In this document: positions 53,326-64,000 of the stretch, piece after piece
Numbering within the stretch: the stretch's first letter is position 1
Layout of the letters: each line of letters opens with the position of its first letter
NCBI RefSeq assembly: GCF_937770335.1
Contig: NZ_CALJHY010000008.1
Coordinates: forward strand, 1 to 64,000
Direction of reading: 5' to 3'
Length of the DNA: 64,000 bases
Origin: an uncultured Glaciecola sp.
GTDB lineage: Bacteria > Pseudomonadota > Gammaproteobacteria > Enterobacterales > Alteromonadaceae
The notes under the pieces: model-generated
The model's database searches: none
What the model saw: only the letters and a program-made list of their open reading frames with translations
What the model was told of the DNA's origin: nothing
Translations under genes and position numbers: made by a program

Positions 53326-54225
53326 ATGAGCGATTCAACAAGATTAAAAATTGCAGTACAGAAAAAAGGCCGATTAAGCGACGACAGCATTGCGTTATTG
53401 AAAGCTATTGGTATAAAACTACAAATTAGAGATCGCTTGCTTATTGCTCATTCAACTAATCAGCCTATCGATTTATTGCTTGTGCGCGACGACGATATTC
53501 CCGGACTAGTAATGGATGGCGTCGTCGATATGGGCTTTATTGGCGAAAACGAACTTGAAGAAAAAATGCTTGAACGCCAATCATCTAATCGCCCGGCCGA
53601 TTTTAAAACACTTCGTCGCCTAGATTATGGCGGTTGTCGTTTGTCTATTGCGATCCCAAACGAGATGAAGTATGACGGTATAGAAACGTTGAACGGCAGC
53701 AAAGTAGCCACAACTTATCCTTACCTACTAGAGCGCTATTTCAAAGCCAATAATATTGATGCACAAGCAGTCATGTTAACCGGCTCTGTCGAAGTTGCAC
53801 CTCGTGCCGGTGTTGCTGACGCAATATGCGACCTAGTATCAACAGGCGCTACACTTGAAGCTAATGGTCTGCGCGAACAAGAGGTTATTTTTGAATCAAA
53901 GGCTGTTTTAATTCAACGTTCGCAGCCTCTTAGCGATGACAAGCAAGCATTGATTAATCGTTTATTACCGCGCGTTGATGGTGTTATGCAAGCAAAAGAA
54001 AGTAAATACATCATGTTACATGCACCGAAGGCTTATTTAGAGCAAGTAAAAAGCTTACTCCCAGGCGCTGAAAATCCAACGGTATTGCCGTTAGCTGGCA
54101 ATGACGAAACAGTGGCTATTCATGTGGTGAGTTCCGAGACATTATTCTGGGAAACAATGGAAAAATTAAAATCGTTGGGCTGTAGCTCAATTCTTGTTAT
54201 GCCAATTGAAAAAATGATGGGGTAA
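53326..54225 (+). CDS. hisG: ATP phosphoribosyltransferase HisG (long form)
   Basis: HisG joins ATP and PRPP, the first step of histidine synthesis, and is the target of feedback inhibition by histidine. The 299-residue protein is the long form with a C-terminal regulatory domain (about 225-299), so it does not need HisZ. The opening [19 protein letters not shown] at about 7-25 and [18 protein letters not shown] at about 63-80 are typical, as is the PRPP-binding region [19 protein letters not shown] near 165-183. It is the first structural gene of the operon and 5 bases before hisD. Confidence 0.97.
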   Translation: MSDSTRLKIAVQKKGRLSDDSIALLKAIGIKLQIRDRLLIAHSTNQPIDLLLVRDDDIPGLVMDGVVDMGFIGENELEEKMLERQSSNRPADFKTLRRLDYGGCRLSIAIPNEMKYDGIETLNGSKVATTYPYLLERYFKANNIDAQAVMLTGSVEVAPRAGVADAICDLVSTGATLEANGLREQEVIFESKAVLIQRSQPLSDDKQALINRLLPRVDGVMQAKESKYIMLHAPKAYLEQVKSLLPGAENPTVLPLAGNDETVAIHVVSSETLFWETMEKLKSLGCSSILVMPIEKMMG

Positions 54226-54230
54226 TCGCG

Positions 54231-55664
54231 ATGTCGTCGCAATCAATTATTGAGTGGGGCAATCTAACCGAGCAACAACAACTAGATGCGTTGTTGCGTC
54301 CGGCGATGAAAGACAGTGTCATGTTACGTGATACGGTGACTAAAATTTTAAGCCGCGTGCGCGAAAACAAAGACGCAGCAGTATTTGAATATACAAAACA
54401 GTTTGATGGTGCACAGCTAAGCGAATTACGTTTAGACCCCGCCATTATTGAACAAGCTGAAAGCAAAATTGAGGCGAAAGTTAAAACCGCTATTGATATC
54501 GCCTATGCAAATATAAAGACATTTCACGAAGCCCAAATACCCCAGGATATTCGCATTGAAACGACGCCCGGTGTGGTTTGTGAACAAAAACACGCTGCCT
54601 TAGAGAAAGTCGGTTTGTATATCCCTGGTGGCAGTGCACCTTTGCCTTCGACAGTATTAATGCTGGGCGTGTCGGCACAAGTAGCTGGTTGTGAGTTACC
54701 CATTTTATGCACTCCTCCTTCACCACAAGGCACCATTGCAGCCGAAATATGTTACGCAGCAAAGATCTGCGGTATTCAACACATTTACCTTTGCGGCGGC
54801 GCACAGGCAATTGCGGCGATGGCATTTGGCACCGAAACTATTCCCAAAGTTGACAAGATATTTGGCCCCGGTAACAGTTTCGTTACCGAAGCAAAACAGC
54901 AAGTCAGCCAAGTGGTTAGTGGCGCTGCTATAGATATGCCAGCAGGTCCTTCTGAAGTGTTAGTTATTGCTGACGCAAATGCGGATGCGGGTTTTGTTGC
55001 CGCTGACTTATTGTCACAAGCTGAACATGGTGCTGACTCACAAGCTGTATTAGTAAGTAATGACCGTGCGCTGATTGTAAAGGTTCAACAACAAATCGGC
55101 TTGCAACTTACGCAGCTTTCGCGCCGTGACATTGCTAGTAAAGCAGTCGACAACAGTCGTTATATTCTCACCGATAGTATTGAACAAAGCGTGCTGGTAA
55201 GTAACGCCTATGCACCTGAACATTTAATTGTGCAAACCGACAATGCACGCGACTTATTAACCACATTAAAACATGCGGGATCTATTTTTATTGGTGCTTA
55301 TTCTCCTGAATCTGCTGGCGATTATGCAAGTGGCACCAATCATGTATTGCCAACCTATGGTTATGCTCGAAACTATTCAAGCTTAGGCCTACTAGACTTT
55401 ATGCGTCGCTATACTGTGCAAGAATTATCGCGTGAAGGATTAGAAAATATCGGTGATGCCATTATGGATTTAGCCGACGCTGAAGGTCTCGATGCGCATA
55501 GGAATGCCGTTAAGATTAGGTTGACTGGCTTAGACCTACCCTGTGTTTCACCCGAACAGGCTGACAATGCTGATGTGAATAGTGACCCGATTGCAAATAG
55601 CGTATCGACCATTCCCTCACAAACAGATGGCCGCGTATACATATACACGCCGGTAGGTGAATAG
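54231..55664 (+). CDS. hisD: Histidinol dehydrogenase HisD, with C-terminal extension
   Basis: HisD oxidises L-histidinol to L-histidine in two NAD-dependent steps and uses zinc. Family segments include KVGLYIPGGSAPLPSTVLML near 123-142, GPGNSFVTEAKQQV near 219-232, the DMPAGPSEVLVIAD segment near 243-256 and LLSQAEHGADSQAVL near 265. The 477-residue product is about 40 longer than E. coli HisD (434). The extra part follows HRNAVKIRLTGL and is a low-complexity tail rich in Asp, Asn and Ser. It lies 5 bases after hisG and 2 before hisC. Confidence 0.96.
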   Translation: MSSQSIIEWGNLTEQQQLDALLRPAMKDSVMLRDTVTKILSRVRENKDAAVFEYTKQFDGAQLSELRLDPAIIEQAESKIEAKVKTAIDIAYANIKTFHEAQIPQDIRIETTPGVVCEQKHAALEKVGLYIPGGSAPLPSTVLMLGVSAQVAGCELPILCTPPSPQGTIAAEICYAAKICGIQHIYLCGGAQAIAAMAFGTETIPKVDKIFGPGNSFVTEAKQQVSQVVSGAAIDMPAGPSEVLVIADANADAGFVAADLLSQAEHGADSQAVLVSNDRALIVKVQQQIGLQLTQLSRRDIASKAVDNSRYILTDSIEQSVLVSNAYAPEHLIVQTDNARDLLTTLKHAGSIFIGAYSPESAGDYASGTNHVLPTYGYARNYSSLGLLDFMRRYTVQELSREGLENIGDAIMDLADAEGLDAHRNAVKIRLTGLDLPCVSPEQADNADVNSDPIANSVSTIPSQTDGRVYIYTPVGE

Positions 55665-55666
55665 TC

Positions 55667-56803
55667 ATGAGCACTAACCAAAGGGGCAAAGCTTCTGAGG
55701 TAAATACAGCAGCCAATTGGCTGCTAGACCTCACGCTTGAGCATGTTAATGCGTTGACCCCTTATGAATCAGCAAGACGATTGTTTGCTGGCTCTGGCGC
55801 TGACACAGAACAAGTGTGGTTGAACGCAAATGAGTCTCCATTTGCAGGCGAGTATGCTATTGATTCATCGGTGTTCAATCGTTATCCTGATTGCCAGCCT
55901 GATAACGTGATCAAAGGTTATGCAAAATACGCAAAATTACAGGCAGCGCAAACTTTAGTAACAAGAGGTGCCGATGAGGGCATAGAGCTGATCATTAGGG
56001 CCTTTTGTGAACCACGTAAAGACAGTATTCTTATTTGCCCGCCCACGTATGGCATGTATGCAATCAGTGCACAAACGTTTAACGTTGATGTAAAAAGGTC
56101 TGTGCTGAATAACGATTTTACGCTTAATATAGCCGACATCCTAAAGCATGTTGGTAAAGTCAAAGCGGTATTCATTTGCTCACCCAATAACCCCACAGGC
56201 ACAAGTGTTTCTAAACAAGATATCGTTACCGTGCTTGACGCATTTAAAGACCAAGCTATTGTTGTCGTGGATGAAGCTTATATTGAGTTCGATATTGCTC
56301 AAACCCAAACTGATTTACTTGAGCAATACGAGAATTTAGTGATATTGCGAACGTTATCGAAGGCGTTTGCACTGGCCGGTTTGCGCTGCGGATTTGCACT
56401 AGCATCGCCAGCAATAGTCCAAACCTTATTAAAAGTCATTGCCCCCTATCCTATTCCTGCTCCTGTTGCTCAAATTGCAAGCAAGGCGCTAGAAATTCCT
56501 GGGCTAAGTAAAATGCACAGCGACGTTGATTTATTAAAAGCTGAACTAATTGCATTGCGCGAAGCCTTAACTAGCATTGGTGATATTCAAATTGTAGGTG
56601 ATATTAACGCCAACTTTGTGCTTTTTAGAACACAACGCAAAACTGAACTTATGGCGTTCCTCGTGAAAAACAAGATGTTAATCCGCGATCAATCAAAACA
56701 GATAAACTTAAATAATTGTTTGCGCATTAGTATCGGAACACCAGAGCAAAACAACACATTATTAGCATTAATAAAGGCATTTTTTGCCGACGGAAATCAA
56801 TAA
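55667..56803 (+). CDS. hisC: Histidinol-phosphate aminotransferase HisC
   Basis: HisC transfers an amino group from glutamate to imidazole acetol phosphate. It is a PLP enzyme of aminotransferase class I/II. The product has 378 residues. [12 protein letters not shown] near 47-58 is the typical start of the core; the PLP Lys is K232 in [18 protein letters not shown], and [12 protein letters not shown] lies near 168. An N-terminal stretch of about 20 residues before the family core is slightly longer than usual. The real hisB start is 1 base after its stop. Confidence 0.95.
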   Translation: MSTNQRGKASEVNTAANWLLDLTLEHVNALTPYESARRLFAGSGADTEQVWLNANESPFAGEYAIDSSVFNRYPDCQPDNVIKGYAKYAKLQAAQTLVTRGADEGIELIIRAFCEPRKDSILICPPTYGMYAISAQTFNVDVKRSVLNNDFTLNIADILKHVGKVKAVFICSPNNPTGTSVSKQDIVTVLDAFKDQAIVVVDEAYIEFDIAQTQTDLLEQYENLVILRTLSKAFALAGLRCGFALASPAIVQTLLKVIAPYPIPAPVAQIASKALEIPGLSKMHSDVDLLKAELIALREALTSIGDIQIVGDINANFVLFRTQRKTELMAFLVKNKMLIRDQSKQINLNNCLRISIGTPEQNNTLLALIKAFFADGNQ

Positions 56804-56804
56804 T

Positions 56805-57875
56805 ATGAGTCAACAACCTATTCTTTTCATTGATCGCGACGGTACACTAGTGGAAGAGCCACCCGTCGACAAGCAACTCGATAGCTTGGAGAAGCTAGTC
56901 TTCGAACCCAACGTTATTCCTCAACTACTTAAACTGCAAGCGGCTGGCTTCAGGTTAGTCATGGTTTCAAACCAAGATGGTCTGGGCACAGATAGTTTTC
57001 CAGTCGCTGACTTTGATTTACCGCACAACGCGATGATGAATATATTCTCTAGCCAAGGCGTGGTGTTTGATGACGTATTAATTTGCCCACACTTTGAGGC
57101 GGACAATTGCAGTTGCAGAAAGCCTAAATTGGGCCTAGTAAAAGACTACTTGCAAGCAGGCAAAGTCGATTTCACCCGCTCCTTTGTGATTGGCGATCGT
57201 GACACCGATATTCAACTTGCAGAAAACATGGGCATCAAGGGTATAAAGTACGACCCTCTAGCTAACAATTGGCCTATGATCACCCAGCAGTTGACGGTAA
57301 CGGAGCGCACTGCAGAGGTGGTAAGAACAACATCAGAAACCAACATTAGAGTAAAAGTAAATCTGGACAGTTCGCAGAAACCAGAAATACATACCGGTTT
57401 AGGATTTTTTGACCATATGCTTGATCAGGTCGCTACACACGGCGGCTTTTATTTGAACGTGAGTGTTGATGGTGACCTCCACATAGACGACCATCACAGT
57501 GTTGAAGACACTGCGCTTGCACTAGGCGAGTGCCTTAAGAAAGCATTAGGAGACAAACGCGGTATTGCCCGTTTCGGTTTTGCCTTGCCAATGGATGAGT
57601 GTCGTGCGGAATGCATTATGGACATTTCAAACCGTCCACACTTAAAATTTGATGCGCCATTTAGTCGTGATGCAGTGGGTGATATGGCAACTGAAATGGT
57701 ACCTCATTTTTTCTATTCCATTGCGCAAACAATGGGTTTGTCGTTGCACTTGTCAACAACAGAAGGCAATGCTCATCACCAAGTAGAAAGCTTATTTAAA
57801 GTGTTTGGTCGCGCGTTACGCCAAGCTATAGCCAAAGAAGGTGATGCGCTACCGAGTACCAAAGGATCATTATAA
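56805..57875 (+). CDS. hisB: Histidinol-phosphatase / imidazoleglycerol-phosphate dehydratase HisB (bifunctional)
   Basis: HisB carries two steps of the pathway. The N-terminal HAD-type histidinol-phosphatase domain (about 1-165) has the nucleophile motif [11 protein letters not shown] with Asp at 10 and 12, a CxH-type Zn loop ([14 protein letters not shown]), and [17 protein letters not shown]. The C-terminal dehydratase domain (about 168-356) has [35 protein letters not shown] and [18 protein letters not shown]. The ATG at 56805 gives 356 residues, as in E. coli (355). The frame is open upstream to a TTG at 56784, but this overlaps hisC and is not needed. The bifunctional form is usual in gammaproteobacteria. 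Confidence 0.97.
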   Translation: MSQQPILFIDRDGTLVEEPPVDKQLDSLEKLVFEPNVIPQLLKLQAAGFRLVMVSNQDGLGTDSFPVADFDLPHNAMMNIFSSQGVVFDDVLICPHFEADNCSCRKPKLGLVKDYLQAGKVDFTRSFVIGDRDTDIQLAENMGIKGIKYDPLANNWPMITQQLTVTERTAEVVRTTSETNIRVKVNLDSSQKPEIHTGLGFFDHMLDQVATHGGFYLNVSVDGDLHIDDHHSVEDTALALGECLKKALGDKRGIARFGFALPMDECRAECIMDISNRPHLKFDAPFSRDAVGDMATEMVPHFFYSIAQTMGLSLHLSTTEGNAHHQVESLFKVFGRALRQAIAKEGDALPSTKGSL

Positions 57876-58565
57876 ATGTCTAACTCATTAGTCATTGTGA
57901 ATACCGGCTGTGCAAATATAGCGTCGGTCAAGTTTGCATTTGAACGCTTAGGCATTAATGTCGACGTTTCTGACGATGTGAAAGTGATAGCGAAAGCGCA
58001 AAGAGTGTTACTGCCTGGTGTAGGAAGCGCACCGGCAGCGATGAGCAGTATCAATCGAAAAGCGCTAGCCGATTGCTTACGTTCGTTAACTCAACCCACA
58101 TTAGGGGTGTGCTTAGGTATGCAATTAATGGTTACCGACTCGCAAGAAGGTGAATTTGGTAAAACCGATTTGACCAATGGTTTAGACTTAATACCCGGCC
58201 ATGTTAAACGCATGCAAGTGGGCAATTTGCGTTTGCCACATATGGGCTGGAATAGAGTGACAAGTAAATATATAAACCCGCTATTTGAAGGTATTCCGGA
58301 TGGCGAACATTTCTATTTTGTGCACAGCTACGCCATTGATGACTATGAATATACGTTAGCCACCTGTCATTATTCTTCAGGCAAAGGCCAAATATTAGCG
58401 AATAACATAAACCCCGAGGTAATCAGTGCCGAGCAATTAAAAGCTGATATTGGTACTACTTTCTCAGCAGCCATTCACAAAGATAATTTTTTTGGTGTGC
58501 AGTTTCACCCAGAGCGTTCCAGTGATGCTGGCGCGCAGTTACTTAAAAACTTTATTCAGTTGTAA
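57876..58565 (+). CDS. hisH: Imidazole glycerol phosphate synthase, glutaminase subunit HisH
   Basis: HisH splits glutamine and passes ammonia to HisF. It is a class I glutamine amidotransferase. The catalytic Cys is C79 in GVCLGMQLM, the His in FFGVQFHPERSSDAG near 208, and Glu follows it. NTGCANIASVKFAFERLG at about 9-26 is the family opening. The product has 229 residues, slightly longer than the E. coli 196, with extra residues in the second half. The start directly follows the hisB stop (no gap). Confidence 0.96.
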   Translation: MSNSLVIVNTGCANIASVKFAFERLGINVDVSDDVKVIAKAQRVLLPGVGSAPAAMSSINRKALADCLRSLTQPTLGVCLGMQLMVTDSQEGEFGKTDLTNGLDLIPGHVKRMQVGNLRLPHMGWNRVTSKYINPLFEGIPDGEHFYFVHSYAIDDYEYTLATCHYSSGKGQILANNINPEVISAEQLKADIGTTFSAAIHKDNFFGVQFHPERSSDAGAQLLKNFIQL

Positions 58566-59309
<744 letters not shown>

Positions 59310-59385
59310 GTAAATAATATTTCAGTCAGATTAGGGTATTAATTGATTTAGTACTAATAAATGCACCGCAAACCTACTACAGCTA

Positions 59386-59413
59386 TTGTTCAAAGTTAAA
59401 TATTACGTAAAAT
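59386..59413 (+). promoter_or_regulatory. Possible promoter before the aminotransferase gene
   Basis: TTGTTC (59386-59391) and TAAAAT (59408-59413) with a 16-base spacer, about 95 bases before the aminotransferase ATG. A weak match; listed because the 199-base gap within the his operon makes an internal promoter plausible. Confidence 0.3.
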
Positions 59414-59508
59414 GGCCGTCATTACACACGCTATCCAGCATAATACTGATAGCCGAAGGTCAATAAAATTGGGCGATTAACGCCAACAACAAATATTAGG
59501 AATTATAC

Positions 59509-60507
59509 ATGGCTGTGTTCGGGACTGTTTTTATGCCACAAATGGCATTAGCAATTTTTGAAAATGATAAGTGGAACGATACCCAAAAAGTCTCTGCTGA
59601 GAGTATTCAAATGCATCCTGGCGCTCATGTGTTGCACTATTCAAGTACTTGTTTTGAAGGATTAAAAGCCTTTCGCCATGAAGATGGAGGTGTTTACATA
59701 TTTAGAATGGATAAAAACCTCAGTCGTTTTGAGCAAAGCAGTCAACTGCTGAATTTACCTAAAATCAACAAACAACAAGTTGAAGCAATGATCTTAGACA
59801 TTGTTGCTCAATATGCTGATGACGTGCCACAGCCTCCAGGTTCGATGTACATTCGCCCAACTCATGTTGGTACCGAAGCGTCTATCGGCAAAGCGGCGGC
59901 GCCATCGCTTTCTTCTATGTTGTACGTGCTACTATCACCTGTCGGTGATTACTTTGCTGGCGGTGCAAAGCCGTTACGTTTATTGCTAGACGAAACCGGT
60001 ATGCGCTGTGCTCCACACATGGGAATGATTAAAAGTGGTGGTAACTATGCAAGTGCATTAGGCCCTATTTTAAAAGCCCGTAGCGACGTGCAAGCTGACC
60101 AAATACTTTTTTGTCCTAATGGCGATGTACAGGAAACCGGTGCTGCTAATTTTATTTTAATCGATGGTAACGAAATCATCACTAAAGCACTAGATTCTAG
60201 CTTCTTACATGGTGTAACTCGCGATTCTATTCTAACCCTTGCCGCTGACTTGGGCATGACCATAAGTGAGCGAAATATCTCTGTCGATGAATTGTTAGAG
60301 CGAGCAGCAAAGCCAGACGTTGAAGCTGCGCTTTCAGGCACAGCAGCAGTACTTACACCAGTAGGCACCTTTATTCACAATGGCAAAGAACACCGAGTCG
60401 GTAGCGGTGAAACCGGCCCGACCACAATGAAATTACGCCAAGCCTTAAATGATATTCAATGGGGTAAAGCTGAAGACAAGCATCATTGGCTGGTTAAAGT
60501 TAACTGA
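59509..60507 (+). CDS. ilvE: Branched-chain amino acid aminotransferase-like (class IV), inside the his operon
   Basis: A 332-residue PLP enzyme of aminotransferase class IV. The PLP Lys is K175 in MIKSGGNYASALGP, and FEGLKAFRHEDGGVYIFR lies near 49-66; the order and spacing match branched-chain aminotransferases, which make Leu, Ile and Val from their keto acids. The late GTAAVLTPVGTF segment near 285 is also typical. The start has TTAGGA as ribosome-binding site 7 bases before the ATG. It is not a histidine gene, since hisC is present upstream. Its place between hisA and hisF, with gaps on both sides, suggests an inserted gene. The N-terminal GTVFMPQMALAIF segment is longer than in E. coli IlvE. 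Confidence 0.88.
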   Translation: MAVFGTVFMPQMALAIFENDKWNDTQKVSAESIQMHPGAHVLHYSSTCFEGLKAFRHEDGGVYIFRMDKNLSRFEQSSQLLNLPKINKQQVEAMILDIVAQYADDVPQPPGSMYIRPTHVGTEASIGKAAAPSLSSMLYVLLSPVGDYFAGGAKPLRLLLDETGMRCAPHMGMIKSGGNYASALGPILKARSDVQADQILFCPNGDVQETGAANFILIDGNEIITKALDSSFLHGVTRDSILTLAADLGMTISERNISVDELLERAAKPDVEAALSGTAAVLTPVGTFIHNGKEHRVGSGETGPTTMKLRQALNDIQWGKAEDKHHWLVKVN

Positions 60508-60677
60508 TAGTTATTTAGCCGTGGATATAAAAAGCAGAGTCAATTTTGTCACCTAAATAGGTATGTAGTCCTATTTTCCTGCCTGAATCTCCGTTCAAAC
60601 TTATTAAAAGAAATATATATGAAGTGTACCTTATATCCAATTATAAAAAATCAAACACATAAAACAGGTGAACCGCG

Positions 60678-61469
60678 ATGTTAGCTAAACGCATAATCCC
60701 ATGCCTCGACGTAAAAGACGGTGTTGTAGTCAAAGGGGTTAAATTTCGTAATCACGAAATTATTGGTGATATTGTTCCTCTAGCCAAGCGTTATGCTGAA
60801 GCCGGTGCCGACGAACTTGTTTTTTATGATATTACAGCTTCAAGCGACCAGCGCGTGGTCGACAAAAGCTGGGTGACTAAAATCGCGCAAGTGATTGATA
60901 TTCCATTTTGCGTTGCTGGCGGCATCAAGTCGATTGAAGATGCGGGTAAAATTCTCGAAATGGGTGCCGATAAAATATCAATCAATAGCCCCGCACTCTC
61001 CAATCCGGGATTAATCAAAGAGTTGCATGATACATTTGGTCAACAGTGCGTTGTCATTGGTATTGATAGTTTCTTTAATGAAGAAACAGGACAATATGAA
61101 GTGTATCAATTTACTGGTGACGAAACGCGCACTCAAAAAACAGCATGGCAAACCATCGACTGGGTAAAAGAAGTACAGTCGCACGGCGCTGGTGAAATTG
61201 TCTTGAACTGCATGAATCAAGATGGTGTTCGCAACGGTTATGACATTGCGCAGCTTGCTGCTGTCAGAGCCGTATGTAACGTTCCCCTGATTGCGTCTGG
61301 CGGTGCAGGTGAAATGCAGCACTTTGCCGACGTTTATAAACAAGCCGATGTTGATGGTGCGCTAGCGGCGTCCGTCTTTCATAAAGCGATTATAGATATA
61401 CCTCAACTAAAAGCCTGGCTATCCGCTCAAGGAATAGAAATGCGCAGCAAATGCGTGTTGACTCAATAG
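60678..61469 (+). CDS. hisF: Imidazole glycerol phosphate synthase, cyclase subunit HisF
   Basis: HisF uses ammonia from HisH to turn PRFAR into imidazole glycerol phosphate and AICAR. It is a (beta/alpha)8 barrel of 263 residues. Catalytic Asp residues D11 ([11 protein letters not shown]) and D130 (VIGIDSFF) are at the family's standard positions. An AGGTGA ribosome-binding site lies 7 bases before the ATG. The C terminus has about 6 residues more than usual. It is separated from hisA by the aminotransferase gene; HisF and HisH must still meet as a complex. Confidence 0.97.
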   Translation: MLAKRIIPCLDVKDGVVVKGVKFRNHEIIGDIVPLAKRYAEAGADELVFYDITASSDQRVVDKSWVTKIAQVIDIPFCVAGGIKSIEDAGKILEMGADKISINSPALSNPGLIKELHDTFGQQCVVIGIDSFFNEETGQYEVYQFTGDETRTQKTAWQTIDWVKEVQSHGAGEIVLNCMNQDGVRNGYDIAQLAAVRAVCNVPLIASGGAGEMQHFADVYKQADVDGALAASVFHKAIIDIPQLKAWLSAQGIEMRSKCVLTQ

Positions 61470-61486
61470 GAAGTAGAATGAAAATC

Positions 61487-62098
61487 ACTAACGAAACATC
61501 GAAGCAATTAGCGTGGGAAAAGATGGACAACTTGTTACCTGTGGTAATACAAGACTCCCATTCCGGCCGTGTCTTGATGCAGGGTTATATGGATCAAGAA
61601 GCATTAGCTAAGACCCTTGATTCTGGCAAAGTCACTTTTTTTAGTCGTTCCAAACAACGTTTGTGGATGAAAGGTGAAACGTCTGGCAACACTCTTGACT
61701 TAGTCGATATTTCAGCAGATTGTGATCAAGATGCTCTGTTAATTCTGGCTAAACCAAATGGCCCCACTTGCCATACCGGTGCTAGCACTTGCTGGTTCAA
61801 TAGTGAGCCGCCAACGATGACCTTTTTTGCTGAGTTAGAGCAAGTATTGGCAGAGCGCAAAGAAGCGGACCCATCCACCAGCTATACGGCTGAGCTTTAC
61901 AGCAAAGGTATTAAGCGTATTGCACAAAAAGTGGGGGAAGAAGGTGTTGAAACAGCACTGGCGGCTGCGGTCCAAGATTTAGATGAACTAAAAAATGAAT
62001 CTGCCGACTTGTTATACCACCTAATTGTGTTGCTGCAAGCCAGTAACCTCTCATTAAACGACGCTATTGAAGTATTGAAAGCTCGTCACAACAAATAA
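61487..62098 (+). CDS. hisI: Phosphoribosyl-AMP cyclohydrolase / phosphoribosyl-ATP pyrophosphatase HisIE (bifunctional)
   Basis: HisIE carries steps two and three of the pathway. The N-terminal cyclohydrolase domain (about 1-105) has [39 protein letters not shown] and the Cys-containing segment [20 protein letters not shown] follows. The C-terminal pyrophosphatase domain (about 112-203) has [19 protein letters not shown] prefer the ATG at 61487 (203 residues, E. coli 203), although the frame is open to 61451 inside hisF. It is the last his gene. Confidence 0.96.
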   Translation, partial: TNETSKQLAWEKMDNLLPVVIQDSHSGRVLMQGYMDQEALAKTLDSGKVTFFSRSKQRLWMKGETSGNTLDLVDISADCDQDALLILAKPNGPTCHTGASTCWFNSEPPTMTFFAELEQVLAERKEADPSTSYTAELYSKGIKRIAQKVGEEGVETALAAAVQDLDELKNESADLLYHLIVLLQASNLSLNDAIEVLKARHNK

Positions 62099-62130
62099 AC
62101 GCGCTCACTGTATCCAGCGCTAGCGATAAA

Positions 62131-62185
62131 AAAGGGGCACGTAAATAGATACAGCCCCTTTGTAACGCTTTCATTTAGCGTTACA
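62131..62185 (+). terminator. Two consecutive hairpins after hisIE
   Basis: AAAGGGGC / GCCCCTTT (62131-62138 and 62154-62161) is followed at once by TGTAACGCT / AGCGTTACA (62161-62169 and 62177-62185). Neither has a long T-run. They lie 33 bases after the hisIE stop, so they likely end or protect the his transcript. Confidence 0.5.
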
Positions 62186-62340
62186 AATAGCAGACCTACA
62201 GTCCCCTGCACTTATTCTAGCTTGCTTTAGATAGACTGTTTAAGTCCCCATTATAATGATCCGATAACCGGGTTAATTTTTTATTTAAGCACTTTTATAG
62301 TAGGCTTATTCTTACCATATAAAGACTTTACAGGAATTGC

Positions 62341-64000
62341 ATGCGTACCCTAACGAATGACTCGGCAGTCACTGCCAAAAACGTTTTAAAATCGACATTT
62401 CAATCGATCTCATTTTTAGTTGTCACTCTTTTATTTATAAATGGTAACGCAAAAGCAGATGATAACGAAGACTTGCATGCCTTGCTCAACCAACATTGGC
62501 AACAAGCACAAAAAGAAAAAGTATTCTTTAGAACTGACCCTGACGCCTGGAAACCAAACGGTAAACTAGCTGACTTTTCTGAGCAAGGTATCGCAAGACG
62601 CAAAGCCTTTAATGCGAAAGTTCTCAGCCAACTCTCCAGCATAAATAGTAAAAAATTAAGTGAAGACAACTTAATGAGTTATCGTTTATTCAAATATGAA
62701 AGAGAATTTGAACAAAAGTACTATCAGTACCAAGACAAGTTTTTCCCAATTAACTTTTTGAGCGGTTGGCATACCTATTTTGCTGAAGCGCCGGCTAATA
62801 TGGCATTCCTAAATAGTAAAGATTATGATAATTTTTTAATTAGCTTAGCAGACTATCCGCGATTTAATCGTGAAAATATAGACTTAATGAAACAAGGTGT
62901 GAGCGCGGGTTTTGTGCATGTTTGTGAGAGCTTTAGAAACTATGCTCAAAGTATCCAACAACACATTGTTAGCGATGCTGAAAACAGTGCTCTTTTTGAA
63001 CCATTCACGCGTTTTCCAACGACGTTTACTTTGCAGCAAAAACAAAATTACAGCACCCAAGCTAAGCAACTTATTAAGTCTCATGTGATCCCGTCTTATC
63101 AACAAATGTTCGACTATTTCACTCAACAATATATGCCAAATTGTCGTAATAAGGCAGGTATAGCATCTGTTGAAGGTGGAAAAGAATATTACGCTTACGC
63201 AATCGAATACTACACAACAACCACCCTCAGTGCTCAACAAATACATGATTTAGGCTTGTCCGAGGTTGCCCGTATCAAAAAAGAAATGCTGGCAATTATC
63301 GAGCAAGTTGGCTTTGAAGGTAATTATGCAGAATTTTTGGCATTTTTAGCAAGTTCAGACCAATTTTATGCAGATAGCGAACAAGATGTGCTAGAAAAAA
63401 CTGCTTTTATTACGCAAAAAATGTATGGAAAACTGCCTTTCTTTTTTGGTAATTTGCCCAGAAATACATTTACAATTAAAGGCTCAGCGAGTCGTGGCGC
63501 ATTTTATATGCCGCCACCAGATAACCGCACACCGGGCACCTATTTTCTAAACTCGGTGCCAGCTCAACAACCCCTTTATAACCTTGAGGCGCTGAGTTTG
63601 CATGAAGCGGTTCCAGGTCACCACTTACAAAACGCCATCGCCATGGAGCTCGACTTACCCGAATTCAGAAAAACCCTAAACCACAGCGCTTTCTCCGAAG
63701 GTTGGGGACTTTACTCCGAACGATTAGGCAAAGAAGCCGGTTTTTATACAGACCCGTACAGCGATTTTGGGCGTTTAGGCTATGAAATGTGGCGAGCAGT
63801 AAGGTTAGTTGTAGATACTGGAATACATGCCTTCGGCTGGACACGTCAAGAGGCCATTGATTATCTAGCGGCACGCACTGCGTTGACCGATAAAGCCGTT
63901 GAAGATCAAATAGACCGCTATATATCATGGCCAGGCCAAGCACTGTCTTATAAAATTGGTGAGCTCAAAATTCGTGAATTACGTGCACGAGTTGAAAAGA
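62341..64000 (+). CDS. DUF885 family protein, probable metallopeptidase (partial, runs off the window)
   Basis: The open frame from the ATG at 62341 to the window end encodes 553 residues without a stop, so the 3' end is missing. A hydrophobic signal segment (about residues 22-40, ending near NAKA) marks it as exported, but there is no lipobox. The DUF885 motif is HEAVPGHH at 421-428, followed by FSEGWGLYSERLGKEAGFY and GRLGYEMWRAVRLVVDTGIH, closely matching the paralogue at 26743. It likely acts as a zinc peptidase in the periplasm. About 50 residues remain to be expected beyond the edge, judged from the paralogue. Confidence 0.9.
   Translation, partial: MRTLTNDSAVTAKNVLKSTFQSISFLVVTLLFINGNAKADDNEDLHALLNQHWQQAQKEKVFFRTDPDAWKPNGKLADFSEQGIARRKAFNAKVLSQLSSINSKKLSEDNLMSYRLFKYEREFEQKYYQYQDKFFPINFLSGWHTYFAEAPANMAFLNSKDYDNFLISLADYPRFNRENIDLMKQGVSAGFVHVCESFRNYAQSIQQHIVSDAENSALFEPFTRFPTTFTLQQKQNYSTQAKQLIKSHVIPSYQQMFDYFTQQYMPNCRNKAGIASVEGGKEYYAYAIEYYTTTTLSAQQIHDLGLSEVARIKKEMLAIIEQVGFEGNYAEFLAFLASSDQFYADSEQDVLEKTAFITQKMYGKLPFFFGNLPRNTFTIKGSASRGAFYMPPPDNRTPGTYFLNSVPAQQPLYNLEALSLHEAVPGHHLQNAIAMELDLPEFRKTLNHSAFSEGWGLYSERLGKEAGFYTDPYSDFGRLGYEMWRAVRLVVDTGIHAFGWTRQEAIDYLAARTALTDKAVEDQIDRYISWPGQALSYKIGELKIRELRARVEK

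Overview
This window looks like a contiguous piece of chromosome from a marine gammaproteobacterium of the order Alteromonadales (Alteromonas, Glaciecola or Paraglaciecola-like). The basis is a moderate-to-low G+C content judged by eye, the gene order yfjD-ypjD-ffh-rpsP-rimM-trmD-rplS, the fadIJ pair beside a moxR/bat operon, a sigma factor/anti-sigma-like pair beside putP, and a full histidine operon. I saw no phage, insertion sequence, CRISPR array, rRNA or tRNA gene. Most of the window is core metabolism.

Layout. 1-600: one orphan gene. 726-4339 (minus): the ribosome/SRP block rplS, trmD, rimM, rpsP, then ffh as a separate unit. In rplS and trmD the reading frame breaks many times within about 1.2 kb while the flanking genes are intact; this looks like poor sequence rather than gene decay. 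4448-7530: ypjD, yfjD/corB, a small orphan and sixA. 7693-10438: an insulinase-type M16 protease split by one frameshift. 10645-15138: a very large sensor protein with a propeller region, PAS, GGDEF and EAL domains. 15560-18978 (minus): fadI-fadJ behind a likely FadR operator. 19340-26639: a six-gene moxR/DUF58/DUF4381/VWA/VWA-TPR/BatD operon. 26743-28611: a lipoprotein DUF885 peptidase. 28800-31774: an ECF-like sigma factor, its DUF3379 partner and the sodium/proline symporter PutP. 31798-33018: an EAL-HDOD protein.

33248-39066: sulfate activation in the order cysD-cysC-cysQ-cysN, followed by a terminator and an SLC13 permease. 39184-48870: accessory genes (quinone reductase-like flavoprotein, acyl-CoA dehydrogenase, class V aminotransferase, DUF2721 membrane protein, DPP-IV-like lipoprotein peptidase, an orphan, ElaA-like acetyltransferase). 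48978-51852 (minus): a GNAT/FAD amine oxidase pair and a pair of small membrane proteins. 51984-52820: a thioredoxin-like exported protein.

53018-62098: the histidine operon, starting with a hisL leader peptide with four consecutive His codons and an attenuator hairpin, then hisG-D-C-B-H-A, a branched-chain aminotransferase gene, hisF and hisIE. 62341-64000: a second DUF885 protein that runs off the end.

No clearly new system was found. The points most worth a second look are the error-dense trmD-rplS segment, the aminotransferase inside the his operon, the cysD-C-Q-N order, the giant propeller-GGDEF-EAL sensor, and several repeat pairs in upstream regions.
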